A DNA stretch of 64,000 nt from Chromatiales bacterium (lineage in GTDB: Bacteria > Pseudomonadota > Gammaproteobacteria > Thiohalomonadales > Thiohalomonadaceae): contig QKFD01000108.1 of NCBI GenBank assembly GCA_003251535.1, positions 1 to 64,000 on the forward strand, read 5' to 3'. Below, in pieces: positions 36,444 to 44,803 of this stretch (position 1 is its first letter; every line of letters begins with the position of its first letter). A program made the position numbers and the translations under genes. The notes under the pieces were generated by a model, which was not told the origin of the DNA, did not search any database, and saw only the letters and a program-made list of their open reading frames with translations.

Positions 36444-37883
36444 ATGTTTCTGATTCCTTTTGAGCGCTCCATCGACTGGCGTAGACCGCCAGTGATGACG
36501 CTGACGCTGCTACTCATCAACTTCATTGTCTATTTTGGTCTCCAAAGTGGCAGTGATGAGCAGATGGAGGAGGCGCTGCACTACTACCTCCACTCAGAGC
36601 TGCCGGCGCTGGAGTTTCCCGCCTATCTGGCCCGCTTGGGGGAGCAGGTGGGGGAGGAGCCACCGCAGTGGCAGGCGCTGGAGGAGGATGAGGCGGCACT
36701 GCTGGTGATCCAGCTACAGGGGGATAGCGAGTTCCTAGAGCAGCTGCACGGGCAGCAGCTGATCTCCCCGGCCCATGAGCAGTTTGTGGAGTGGCAGGCG
36801 GCGCGGACCCACTTCGAGGCGCTCTGGTCGGCGCCATTTACCCAGCGTTATCTGTTTAATACCGCCCAGCCGAGCCTCTTGACCCTCTTCACCAGCATAT
36901 TTATGCACGGGAGTGCCGAGCACCTGATCGGCAATATGGTGGTGCTGGTGTTGGTCGGGTTGGCGGTGGAGATGGCGCTCGGCTCCCTGCTCTATCTGGG
37001 TTTCTACCTCATTAGTGGTGCCGGGGCGGGGGGACTCTACTATCTGGCCCATAGCCATGAGGCGGCCATGGTCCTGGGGGCCTCCGGCGCCATCAGCGGG
37101 GTGATGGCGCTCTATGCCGTCCTGTTTGGCCGTCGCCGCATCCGCTTTTTTTATAGCCTGCTGTTCTACTTCGACTATGTGAAGGCGCCTGCCTACATCA
37201 TGTTGTTGCTGTGGCTTGGCAATGAGCTATTCCAACTCCACCTCGGGGGACCGGGGAATGTGGCCTACGAGGCCCACATCGGTGGCTTGTTGACCGGCGC
37301 CCTGTTGGGGGTGGCGGCCAAGCTGAAGGGCAACGCCGTCGATGAGCACTATCTCGACGCCGATATACAGCGCGAGGCGCGGCAGCAGCGGTTTCAGCAG
37401 GGGTTGAGGTTGATCGCCCAGCTGCAAGTGGAGCAGGGGATCGCACTATTTAAGGCGCTGCACGAGGAGCAGCCGGAGGAGTTAGAGGTGCTGGTGCAGC
37501 TCTTCAAGGCGACCAGCCTGCGCCCCGGTAGTGAGCTTCACCACTACGCCGCCATTCGCCTATTGGCACCGGAACAGGAGGGGTTGCTGACCGCCCAGCG
37601 TAGCCACGATATCTTCACCAGCTATCTCAGTAGCACCCAGGGCAAGATCCGCCTCTCCCCCAACCAGCTGTTGGTCCTCACCCGACGCTTTGCCAAGGCG
37701 GATCTCAGCGAGACCGCAGAGCGGATCCTGCTCGCCCTGGCCAAGGGGCGTCCTACGCTGCCTGGCTTACAGGAGGCGTTCCACACCCTGGCCGAGTCGT
37801 GGCGACGGCGGGGGGATGAGCGGCGCTATCGTGCCCACCTCCAGCGCGCCCAGCAGCTGGCTGGGGTGGTCGCCCCGACCTAG
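36444..37883 (+). CDS. Rhomboid-family intramembrane serine protease with C-terminal helical repeat domain
   Basis: A 479-residue protein. The N-terminal first helix (PPVMTLTLLLINFIVYFGLQ) is followed by a soluble insert (about 35-145) and then the rhomboid core: LFTSIFMHGSAEHLIGNMVV (loop/helix with His and Asn), catalytic Ser in VLGASGAISGVMALY and catalytic His in VAYEAHIGGLLTGALLG. The C-terminal 170 residues are soluble, helical and TPR-like. It cleaves membrane proteins within the bilayer; substrate unknown. Its stop overlaps the stop of the opposite-strand gene by 4 bases. Confidence 0.92.
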   Translation: MFLIPFERSIDWRRPPVMTLTLLLINFIVYFGLQSGSDEQMEEALHYYLHSELPALEFPAYLARLGEQVGEEPPQWQALEEDEAALLVIQLQGDSEFLEQLHGQQLISPAHEQFVEWQAARTHFEALWSAPFTQRYLFNTAQPSLLTLFTSIFMHGSAEHLIGNMVVLVLVGLAVEMALGSLLYLGFYLISGAGAGGLYYLAHSHEAAMVLGASGAISGVMALYAVLFGRRRIRFFYSLLFYFDYVKAPAYIMLLLWLGNELFQLHLGGPGNVAYEAHIGGLLTGALLGVAAKLKGNAVDEHYLDADIQREARQQRFQQGLRLIAQLQVEQGIALFKALHEEQPEELEVLVQLFKATSLRPGSELHHYAAIRLLAPEQEGLLTAQRSHDIFTSYLSSTQGKIRLSPNQLLVLTRRFAKADLSETAERILLALAKGRPTLPGLQEAFHTLAESWRRRGDERRYRAHLQRAQQLAGVVAPT

Positions 37884-39307
37884 GCGAGACCGCTCCCCTC
37901 CAACCGCTCCACCAGTTGCAGGTAGTGACGGATCTCCGGTTCCAGTGGGTGCTGGGGGAAGCGCCCGAGCAGGGAGAGGAGGATCTTCTTCGCCTGGGAG
38001 AGGTCGTTTTTATGCTCGCAGAAGAGCTTGGCCGCCAACAGGTAGGCGGCGGGCAGCTGCGGGTGACCGGGAAAGCGCTGGGCGAAACTGCTCAATGCCC
38101 GTAGTGCCACCTCCGGGCGGCGGGTGTCGGTGGCCAGTTGGGCGATGCGGTAGGTCTGCTGGCCATCGGCGATGGTAAAGCTGGGATCGAGGCGACTGAG
38201 GGCAGCAAACAGCTCTAGCGCCTTCAGGGGTTGCTCCAGCTCCAGCAGGATGGGGATATAGCGGCGTCCATGCTCCAGCGCCTCGCTCTTCTCGCCGAGG
38301 GAGAGGAGCAGCTTGTGATAGCGCTCGTGCAGCGGCGGTTCGTTGGAGCGTTGCAGGTGGGCGGCGAGCCGCTGCTTGGCCTCCAACGGCTGCCCCTCCG
38401 CCATCAGGATATCGATCTCCGTCAGTAGGGGGTGCTCCGGTGCCGGGGCGCTGGCGGGACGGGGGGCCTCAAACTCCTTTACCTCCTCCAGCCCCAACGG
38501 CTCGTGGTACTGGTAGACCACGTAGCCCATCAGGTGAAACATGATGAAGATGAAGTAGCCGCCGATGAAGGTGCTCAACACCAAGAAGAGCCAGGTCGGC
38601 ATCAGCGGTAGGAGTAGCTCATTGGCCAAGGAGGAGCCGGAGGAGAGCAGGATTAAGAAGAGGTAGAGCAGCAGATAGGGCCAGCCGATGGCGGTGATGA
38701 CGGCGAAGAGCTTGGTGGGGTTGATCGCCTGGACAAAGCTATTAGTGATGGCCAGGGTGATGACCGAGGCGGGGATGGCGAACAGCGCGGCTATCAGCAG
38801 CAGCGTGCCCATGAGCGGTGAGATGCTGGCGACAAAGCCGTTGGCGAACCCTATGGCCATCAGTATTGCGAACTGTTTGAGGGGGAGCAGATTGCCCTCA
38901 TCAAACTTACTGGTGATGGTCTGGGAGGGGGTGAGCTGGCCGTGGGCGGTCTCCTCTAGGACCACATAACCGCCTTTGAGGATGACGAAAAAGACCAGCA
39001 GATAGACCAGCAGCCCAAGGATGGGGAGGAAGCCCAGCAGGGTGGCCAGTGACAGCATCGCTAAATAGATGGCGATGGTCGGATTCGCGGGGTAGGCAAA
39101 GATGGCCGGCAGCCGCTCCCAAAACGGCACGATGGTGTTGCCGATCCCGAGGGAGTCCAGCTCGCCGTTGCAGACCGGGCAGCAGACCTCACCATGGCGG
39201 GCTTGAGGCACCGGTTTGACGCACTGCGGGCAGAGTGCGATGGCGCAGCGGGGACACTCATAGCGGGCGGGGATGGTGTGGTGGTACTTGCAGTGGACGG
39301 TCGGCAT
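37880..39307 (-). CDS. Zinc-ribbon/B-box-like, polytopic membrane and TPR protein
   Basis: A 475-residue protein. The N-terminal 50 residues hold paired Cys and His (CKYHHTIPARYECPRCAIAL, CPQCV, CCPVC), a double zinc-binding module. Residues about 75-265 contain at least five hydrophobic segments including LAMLSLATLLGFLPILGLL and a DUF4013-like arrangement. Residues about 290-475 are helical repeats (LLTEIDILMAEGQPLEAKQR, ALRALSSFAQRFPGHPQL) typical of TPR-like units. Function unknown; the convergent rhomboid gene and shared TPR-like tail suggest related membrane-protein roles, but this is speculation. Confidence 0.75.
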   Translation of the reverse strand: MPTVHCKYHHTIPARYECPRCAIALCPQCVKPVPQARHGEVCCPVCNGELDSLGIGNTIVPFWERLPAIFAYPANPTIAIYLAMLSLATLLGFLPILGLLVYLLVFFVILKGGYVVLEETAHGQLTPSQTITSKFDEGNLLPLKQFAILMAIGFANGFVASISPLMGTLLLIAALFAIPASVITLAITNSFVQAINPTKLFAVITAIGWPYLLLYLFLILLSSGSSLANELLLPLMPTWLFLVLSTFIGGYFIFIMFHLMGYVVYQYHEPLGLEEVKEFEAPRPASAPAPEHPLLTEIDILMAEGQPLEAKQRLAAHLQRSNEPPLHERYHKLLLSLGEKSEALEHGRRYIPILLELEQPLKALELFAALSRLDPSFTIADGQQTYRIAQLATDTRRPEVALRALSSFAQRFPGHPQLPAAYLLAAKLFCEHKNDLSQAKKILLSLLGRFPQHPLEPEIRHYLQLVERLEGSGLA

Positions 39308-39468
39308 GGGGGATTCCCGCGGACTGGAGGGCCCGGCGCATAGAGTAGCGGGGCCGTGGGGTTGTCACCAGCCCTCTTTCTCTGTGTTATTACGGGGTTA
39401 GGCGGCAAAAACCTGGTAGATGTGACAGGGTTGGGAGGAAAATCGATAGCCCCTATGACAGCTCTGCC

Positions 39469-39485
39469 AGCCCGCGTAGCGGGCT
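39469..39485 (-). terminator. Perfect small hairpin downstream of the diguanylate cyclase gene
   Basis: AGCCCGC (39469-39475) and GCGGGCT (39479-39485) with a 3-base loop, located about 80 bases after the stop of the leftward gene ending at 39567. Confidence 0.35.
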
Positions 39486-39566
39486 TGCCCCTTGCTAGAG
39501 CGGGGGTGGCGGGCTGGGCGTAGCGGGATAGCGCGGCCGCTATGGCTTGACGTTCTGACCCCTTCT

Positions 39567-41228
39567 CTATTGCGCGATGGCCAGCGGGACCCCGTTCTGT
39601 CCCGCGATGGCCACTCGGTTACGGCCGCTGCGTTTGGCCTCATAGAGGCCGGCATCGGCGGTAGCGATCACCGCCTCAATGTCCTCTTTGTCGTTGACCA
39701 GGGTGAGACCGATGCTCACGGTGATGCCGATCGACCGCCCCTCCAGCGACTCGACACTGCTCCTGGCCACCGCTTGGCGCACCCGCTCGCAGACCGCCCG
39801 CGCCAGGGGGAGACCGATCCCGGGCAGGATCAGGCCCAACTCCTCACCCCCATAGCGACCGGCGATGTCATAGGCGCGGGACTCGCTGGCCACCACTTGG
39901 GCGACGTTGTGCAGCACCCGGTCACCGCTGATGTGGCCGTGGGTGTCGTTGACCATCTTGAAGTGGTCGAGATCGAGCAGGGCGAAACAGAGCGGCTCGC
40001 CATTGCGCCGCGCCCGCTCCCACTCCTCGCGCAGCAGGGTCATGAGGTGGCGGCGGTTGTAGATACGGGTCAACTCATCCCGCGTCGCCAGCTCCTCCAG
40101 CCGGGCGTTGGCCTGATGGAGTTGGGTGGTGCGCTCGGCCACTTCGCGCTCCAGCCGTCCGGTCACCAGCCGGGTGGTCCCCCAGAGGGCAATCTCTAGC
40201 AGTACAAAGCCGATCACGGCGATGGCCAGGTTGGAGCGCATCGCCTGTTGGAAGGCCATCACCTCCGCATCCACCGTGCGCCAGGCCAGAATGGCGCCGA
40301 CCGGCGGGGTGTCCGGGTGGCGCTGCGCCTCGTAGTCGAACAGCGGCCAGTGGGTGGCGGCGACATAGTGCTCCCCCAGCTCAAAGAGGTGGGTCTCCAG
40401 CTGGCCGAAGGTGTCCCCCTGGGTCTGCATATGGGCGGTGATCAGCGCCTCCACTCCCGGGCGAGAGGTGGCCTCAATGGCGCACTGGCACGCCTCATTG
40501 ACCCGGGCAAAGTGGCTGCGGACGAACTCCTGCCACATGCTGTTATCCACGTGCTCCCGCTTGAGCAGGGCGGCGATCCCCACCCCCAACTCCTCATCGA
40601 TCACCCGAAACAGCTCGGTGAACGAGGTCCCCACCTCCACCGCCCCGACGTGGATCCGCTCGCCGTTGACCTGGGCGAAGACCGGAACCACCCCCCGTAT
40701 GCCGGAATAGATGCGGCCGGTCTCGAAGCCACTGCGGGGGATGAGATCATCGTTGACGTCAACGATGATCTGGCGGATGTCATCCATGCGGTCACCAAAG
40801 CGATCCGGCTGGTGGACCCGCAGGAACGAGAGTGAACCGGGGGCGATATGGAAGTGGAGCTGGCGGGCATCGAAGCGCTGGGTCATCTGCTCCCAGGCCG
40901 GTCCCACCTCTGCTAAAAGCCGCGCCCGGGCGGCCGCCGCCTGGACACCTCCGGCACCCCCGCCCTCCGCCTCCACTGCCCGCCTTCCGGCGAGGAAGAG
41001 CGCCGCCAGGCGGTCGTCGTTGGCGACGAAGGTGGCCATCTGCAACATGTTGTTGAGGGTGGCTGAGAGCCCCACGCGGTAGCCATCCCGCAGCCGCTCC
41101 CCCTGTTCTCGCAACGACTCCATGAGTGCATCGCGCGCCGAGAAGTAGCTGACGCTCAGCAGGGAGGCGTCCGTGGCGAATATGGCGAGGGAGAGTAGAA
41201 AAAAGAGAGTACGGCGACGCAGCTGCAT
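39567..41228 (-). CDS. Membrane diguanylate cyclase (double-Cache sensor, GGDEF)
   Basis: A 553-residue sensor making c-di-GMP. Start chosen at ATG 41228 (MQLRRRTLFFLLSLAIFATD); upstream in-frame codons add 38 unlikely residues. First membrane segment 7-27, a periplasmic sensory domain (about 30-310, with GSLSFLRVHQPDRFGDRMDD), second segment about 322-342 (NLAIAVIGFVLLEIALWG), then GGDEF domain from about 370: LATRDELTRIYNRRHL, ALLDLDHFKMVNDTHGHISG and RYGGEELGLILPG. The signature is GGEEL, with Leu in place of the usual Phe; the inhibitory I-site RxxD (RAYD) sits five residues before it, so feedback control is likely. Confidence 0.93.
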   Translation of the reverse strand: MQLRRRTLFFLLSLAIFATDASLLSVSYFSARDALMESLREQGERLRDGYRVGLSATLNNMLQMATFVANDDRLAALFLAGRRAVEAEGGGAGGVQAAAARARLLAEVGPAWEQMTQRFDARQLHFHIAPGSLSFLRVHQPDRFGDRMDDIRQIIVDVNDDLIPRSGFETGRIYSGIRGVVPVFAQVNGERIHVGAVEVGTSFTELFRVIDEELGVGIAALLKREHVDNSMWQEFVRSHFARVNEACQCAIEATSRPGVEALITAHMQTQGDTFGQLETHLFELGEHYVAATHWPLFDYEAQRHPDTPPVGAILAWRTVDAEVMAFQQAMRSNLAIAVIGFVLLEIALWGTTRLVTGRLEREVAERTTQLHQANARLEELATRDELTRIYNRRHLMTLLREEWERARRNGEPLCFALLDLDHFKMVNDTHGHISGDRVLHNVAQVVASESRAYDIAGRYGGEELGLILPGIGLPLARAVCERVRQAVARSSVESLEGRSIGITVSIGLTLVNDKEDIEAVIATADAGLYEAKRSGRNRVAIAGQNGVPLAIAQ

Positions 41229-41474
41229 GGCGGAGATACCTACGGGGTCTTCTATTCTCCCACGCCGCGCCGGTGGGCGGAACCTTTTGCTGGGGCGTCG
41301 GGGGGTGGGGTCCCTGCCGGCGTCGATGCCGATCGCCGCCAAATATGTTGTTCCGACCCATTTTTAGCCGACGATTGCCCCCGCAAGGCCGGGTGATAGC
41401 ATCCCAAGACCATCGCCGACATCGATGGTCAGTTGTGCCCACTTCAAGGGATAAACGCAAAGGAGAACCGCACT

Positions 41475-42305
41475 ATGAACCAGTTGACTCGGGTCTTGGC
41501 CGGCACCTTGTTGGCGCTCTTTGGCAGCACGGTTGGCGCTGTGACGTCGGATGAGTCGGCGCTGTTGGTGATTGGCGCCAGCTATGCCAATGGCAATATG
41601 CCATTTAATGATCAGGGGGAGGCGCCACTCGATGGCATCAGCATCGGCTACGGCGGCTACCTCTCCCTTGGTCAGGCGCTGGTCCGGGAACCGCTACTCT
41701 CCGGCCTTGTGGTCAATGAGGCGCAGGCCGGCGCCACCACGTTTAGTCGCACCGCCTGCAATCCCCAGTGTCAGATGGGGGTCGGTTGGCTGGGCTATGA
41801 CGAGCAGTTTACCCGCGCCTTGGCGCGGGTCTCGGTGGTTGATCCGGTGACGGGGGAGGTCACCCTCAATGCCCGCTATCTACTCGTCACCTTTGCCAAT
41901 GACTGCCTCCATGCCGACGCCTTTGGGGTGCCTCAGAGCGCGACCCAACCCTGTTCATTGGCGGAGGTGGATGCCTTTATCGATCGGCTGATCGCCGTGG
42001 GGCAGCGGGCCCTGGCCCTCGGCATCACACCGGTCTATGGGGTGATGCCGCGCTGGGAGGATATGGATCTCCCCCTCTCCGGTGAGCTGTTTGGCATCTC
42101 TTGGATGGTGGATGAGGCGAGCTACGATGTGCTGCGGGCCCGCCACCGGGCGCGGCTCCAGGCCGAGCTGCCGGGGGCCCTGGTCCTGGACTACTGGAGT
42201 GACTTTAACCACGGCGGCGATGGGATCCACCCCGATCGCCGCTCTGTCCTGCGGGCCGCCCGCCGCATCGCCGTGGCGCTGCTACTCAACGACAAGCGCC
42301 ACTGA
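41475..42305 (+). CDS. Exported SGNH-hydrolase-like protein
   Basis: A 276-residue protein with a Sec signal (MNQLTRVLAGTLLALFGSTV, cleavage near VGA). It resembles SGNH/GDSL lipase-esterases: block I reads LLVIGASYANGN (Gly-Ala-Ser in place of Gly-Asp-Ser, Ser retained), a Gly-containing block GYGGYLSLG, an Asn-bearing TFANDCLH (block III-like) and the terminal GDGIHPDRRS, which supplies the catalytic Asp-x-His of block V. It likely hydrolyses an ester in the periplasm or outside. The RBS AAAGGAG precedes ATG 41475. It is divergent from the diguanylate cyclase. Confidence 0.82.
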   Translation: MNQLTRVLAGTLLALFGSTVGAVTSDESALLVIGASYANGNMPFNDQGEAPLDGISIGYGGYLSLGQALVREPLLSGLVVNEAQAGATTFSRTACNPQCQMGVGWLGYDEQFTRALARVSVVDPVTGEVTLNARYLLVTFANDCLHADAFGVPQSATQPCSLAEVDAFIDRLIAVGQRALALGITPVYGVMPRWEDMDLPLSGELFGISWMVDEASYDVLRARHRARLQAELPGALVLDYWSDFNHGGDGIHPDRRSVLRAARRIAVALLLNDKRH

Positions 42306-42311
42306 TGGGAC

Positions 42312-42352
42312 CCCGCCCGGAGCGGCTATGCCGGAGGCGCACTCCGGGCGGG
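42312..42352. terminator. Long inverted repeat between convergent genes
   Basis: Perfect 11-bp arms CCCGCCCGGAG (42312-42322) and CTCCGGGCGGG (42342-42352), a clear bidirectional end structure between the SGNH gene and the leftward SDR gene. Confidence 0.6.
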
Positions 42353-42360
42353 ATAGCGCC

Positions 42361-43083
42361 TTACACCGCATCCACACCGCCATCCACCACCCACACCGCG
42401 CCGGTGACATAGGTGGCCTCGGCCTGGGCCCAGATCACCTGGGCGATCTCCTCCGGGCGGCCGTAGCGGCGCAGCGGGATCATCGCCTCCTGCTGGGCGC
42501 GGATGGCCTGAAACTGCTCCAGGGTGAGCCCCAGTTTGGTGAGAATCGGGGTGTCCACCGCCCCCGGCGCCACACTGTTGACCCGGATCCCGCGGGGGGC
42601 CAGCTCCACCGCCAGGCTCTTGGTGACCGCCTCCAGTGCCCCCTTGCTGGCGGCATAGAGGGCGGCATTGGGTAGTCCGTTGTGGGTGACCACTGAGGAG
42701 ATGTTGACCACCGCCCCGCGTCGTTGGGCGAGGGCGGGGAGCAGACATTGGGTGAGGTAGATAGGGCCGCGGATGTTGGTATCGGCGAACAGCGCATAGT
42801 CGGCCATGCTGCACGCCTCCAGGGGGATGAACTTGGCCGCCGCGCCGTTGTTGACCAGCACATCCAGCCCCTCTGGGAAGTGGCTCGCCACCTGTTCCAG
42901 ATCGGCCGGTTGCGATAGGTCGGCCACTATCCCCTCGCCCTCCAGCTCCGCTGCCGTCTCCTGCACCGCGGCGGCGTTGCGCCCCAGCACGGCGACCCGG
43001 TAGCCCTTCTCCCGGAACAGCCGGGCGGTGGCGAGGCCGATCCCTGAGTGGCCGCCGGTGATGAGGGCGATCTTGTTATCCAT
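42361..43083 (-). CDS. SDR-family NAD(P)-dependent oxidoreductase
   Basis: A 240-residue short-chain dehydrogenase. Cofactor motif ITGGHSGIGLATARLFR (TGxxxGxG), NNGA in VLVNNGAAAKF, catalytic Ser in VVNISSVVTHNG, Tyr and Lys in ALYAASKGALEAV (YxxxK) are all present, so it is a probable active enzyme. The C-terminal VTGAVWVVDGGVDAV is the usual SDR tail. Start at ATG 43083. The upstream leftward gene ends at 43128, 44 bases away, so it is the last gene of the TonB receptor operon. It probably oxidises or reduces a small molecule that the operon handles. Confidence 0.92.
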   Translation of the reverse strand: MDNKIALITGGHSGIGLATARLFREKGYRVAVLGRNAAAVQETAAELEGEGIVADLSQPADLEQVASHFPEGLDVLVNNGAAAKFIPLEACSMADYALFADTNIRGPIYLTQCLLPALAQRRGAVVNISSVVTHNGLPNAALYAASKGALEAVTKSLAVELAPRGIRVNSVAPGAVDTPILTKLGLTLEQFQAIRAQQEAMIPLRRYGRPEEIAQVIWAQAEATYVTGAVWVVDGGVDAV

Positions 43084-43127
43084 ATAACCTCCACGTTGTT
43101 GGCTGTCGTCCGTTGTGGGCTTGGCGG

Positions 43128-44006
43128 TCAAGGGGCGGGGCGGTCTGCTGCCTCCTCTGCCCGCGGGGGGAGGGGCCGTGGTGCCGGCCCCTGGTAGTGA
43201 ATGTCGGTGCAGCGGAGGGGGAGAAAGCCCTCGGCCGGTCGTTCCCGCGCCTCGGCATAGCAGGCCTGTACGCCGCTCATCACCCAGGCGCTGTAGAGGC
43301 GATAGATCTCGGTGGGTTGGAACCCTTGATCGGCCAGAAAGGCGGCGACGTAGCCGGCCAAATTGATCCCTTCGGCGTGGTCTCGGGCCAGCACGGTATC
43401 GAGGCGCAGGGCGAGGTCGAGATGGGGCCCGCGCTCAAAACCTAACGCCTGGCCCACCCGCTCCATCGCCTCCACCCGCTCGTCGCCGCGGGCGATAGGG
43501 CGGGCGTAACCGACGATGACCGGTCGCGTGCCCGGCGGCCGTGGGGCCGCCAGTGCCGTGGCCACCAGCTGTTCGGCGCTCTCCCCTGCGGCGGCGCGCT
43601 GCTGGGCCTGTTGGATGAAGCGCCCCGCCGCCTCCAGCACGCCAGGGCCATACATGCGGGAGTCGGCCGCCAGGCAGCCGGCGGCCACCGCCGCCACCGG
43701 CGAGCCGCGCAGGGCCCCGGTCAGGGTGCCTATTTGGTTACACCAGATGCGTGCATCGGGCCAACTCAGGCAGATGAAGCTGGCCTCCAGCCACTCCGCG
43801 AGGCGCCGTTCCGGCAGACGGCCGACGGTGTTGAGCACCAGCACCTGGAAGAAAGAGCGCTGCCCCACCAGCTCCTCCATCATCGAGTAGCCGTGGTTAT
43901 AGACCGCCTCGCCGATCACCCAGCCCCCTTTGCGGCTGCGGATCACCCCGCGCGCCTCATCCCAGAGGCGGGTATCGTCAGCGGCTCTACTCCCGTTCGA
44001 TGACAT
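43128..44006 (-). CDS. Citrate-synthase-fold protein, catalytic residues replaced (second copy)
   Basis: A 292-residue protein starting at ATG 44006 (MSSNGSRAADD), which overlaps the previous gene by 20 bases. It follows the citrate synthase/citryl-CoA lyase layout: GYSMMEELVGQRSFFQVLVL, then a helix pair, VAAVAAGCLAADSRMYGPGV, a middle GYARPIARGDERVEAM and GINLAGYVAAFLADQGFQPT. At the positions of the three catalytic residues of citrate synthase the usual His of HGGxxE is Tyr (YGPGVLE), the His of GFGHRVY is absent (VGYARPIAR) and the Asp of NxD is Ala (INLAGY). So it is a paralogue probably not acting as an ordinary citrate synthase. It is shorter than typical (about 370-430). Confidence 0.75.
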   Translation of the reverse strand: MSSNGSRAADDTRLWDEARGVIRSRKGGWVIGEAVYNHGYSMMEELVGQRSFFQVLVLNTVGRLPERRLAEWLEASFICLSWPDARIWCNQIGTLTGALRGSPVAAVAAGCLAADSRMYGPGVLEAAGRFIQQAQQRAAAGESAEQLVATALAAPRPPGTRPVIVGYARPIARGDERVEAMERVGQALGFERGPHLDLALRLDTVLARDHAEGINLAGYVAAFLADQGFQPTEIYRLYSAWVMSGVQACYAEARERPAEGFLPLRCTDIHYQGPAPRPLPPRAEEAADRPAP

Positions 44007-44799
44007 AGTGCTCGGCGTCCGGGAAGGGCATGGCAGTGATGGGTTGGCGCGCCACCTCAAGGCCGTGGGCCAGCAGGCCAGGGGCGGCGAGCAGTTGGAA
44101 CAGGCCGGCCCCTTGGCGGGCCTCAAAGCCGAGGTCCGCCAGGGTAGCGGCCACTACCCCCGGCAGTAGCCAGCCCATGTTGTGGGGGGCGAGTTGCTGG
44201 GCCAACGCCTCCCCCCAGGCCAGATGGGGGCCGGCGGCGGGCAGGGCCGCCAGCTGTTGGGCGATCGCCCCTGGCAGCGGATCGATACCCCCGTAGCGGG
44301 AGCCAAAGCCGGGGAGGGGGTGGTGATCGCCCGCGCTGGGATCGGCCAGTGGCAGGGTGGTGATCACCTCGCTGGGGGCCTCGCCTTTGCGTGCGCTCAG
44401 CTGCTGCATAGCGGCCTCCACCTCGCCGCCCCCTAGGTGATCGCCACCTAAGACGGTGAGGGCGATGGGGAGCAGATGGCTGCGCTGGGTGCGGCCGATG
44501 CCGGCGTTCATGGCGGCGCGGGTGGCGCCGTGGCGCGGCCCGGGGTTGATACAGGCGATCATCAGCCGCTCCAGCAGGGTCGCTTGGGCGGGGCTGGGCA
44601 GTTCGCCGCGGAACAGGAGATAGAGCACCTCGACAAAGCTGCGCCCTGCCATCAGGGCCAGCAGATCGTAGCCCTGACAGTAGCAGCGTTCGGCCAAATA
44701 GGGGTTGTGGGGTGTCGGCTGCTCCAGCCATAGCGCAGTGGGTACCCCGCTGGCAAACTGCTCTCCCCGCCCCTCCACTCCTTGGCGCGAGCCGTTCAT
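43987..44799 (-). CDS. Citrate-synthase-fold protein, catalytic residues replaced (first copy)
   Basis: A 270-residue protein. The layout resembles its downstream neighbour: GYDLLALMAGRSFVEVLYLL, GPRHGATRAAMNAGIGRTQR, LTVLGGDHLGGGEVEAAM, PGFGSRYGGIDPLPGAI and PHNMGWLLPGVVAATLADLG, ending in a lid helix AAPGLLAHGLEVARQP. The GFGHRVY His is Ser (GFGSRYG), the catalytic Asp position is Gly (HNMGW), and HGG is replaced by LGG. Although fold similarity is good, function as citrate synthase is unlikely. It starts 4 bases after the TonB receptor stop. It and its neighbour may form a heterodimer, inferred from pairing and overlap. Confidence 0.75.
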   Translation of the reverse strand: MNGSRQGVEGRGEQFASGVPTALWLEQPTPHNPYLAERCYCQGYDLLALMAGRSFVEVLYLLFRGELPSPAQATLLERLMIACINPGPRHGATRAAMNAGIGRTQRSHLLPIALTVLGGDHLGGGEVEAAMQQLSARKGEAPSEVITTLPLADPSAGDHHPLPGFGSRYGGIDPLPGAIAQQLAALPAAGPHLAWGEALAQQLAPHNMGWLLPGVVAATLADLGFEARQGAGLFQLLAAPGLLAHGLEVARQPITAMPFPDAEHYVIERE

Positions 44800-44803
44800 G
44801 GGA

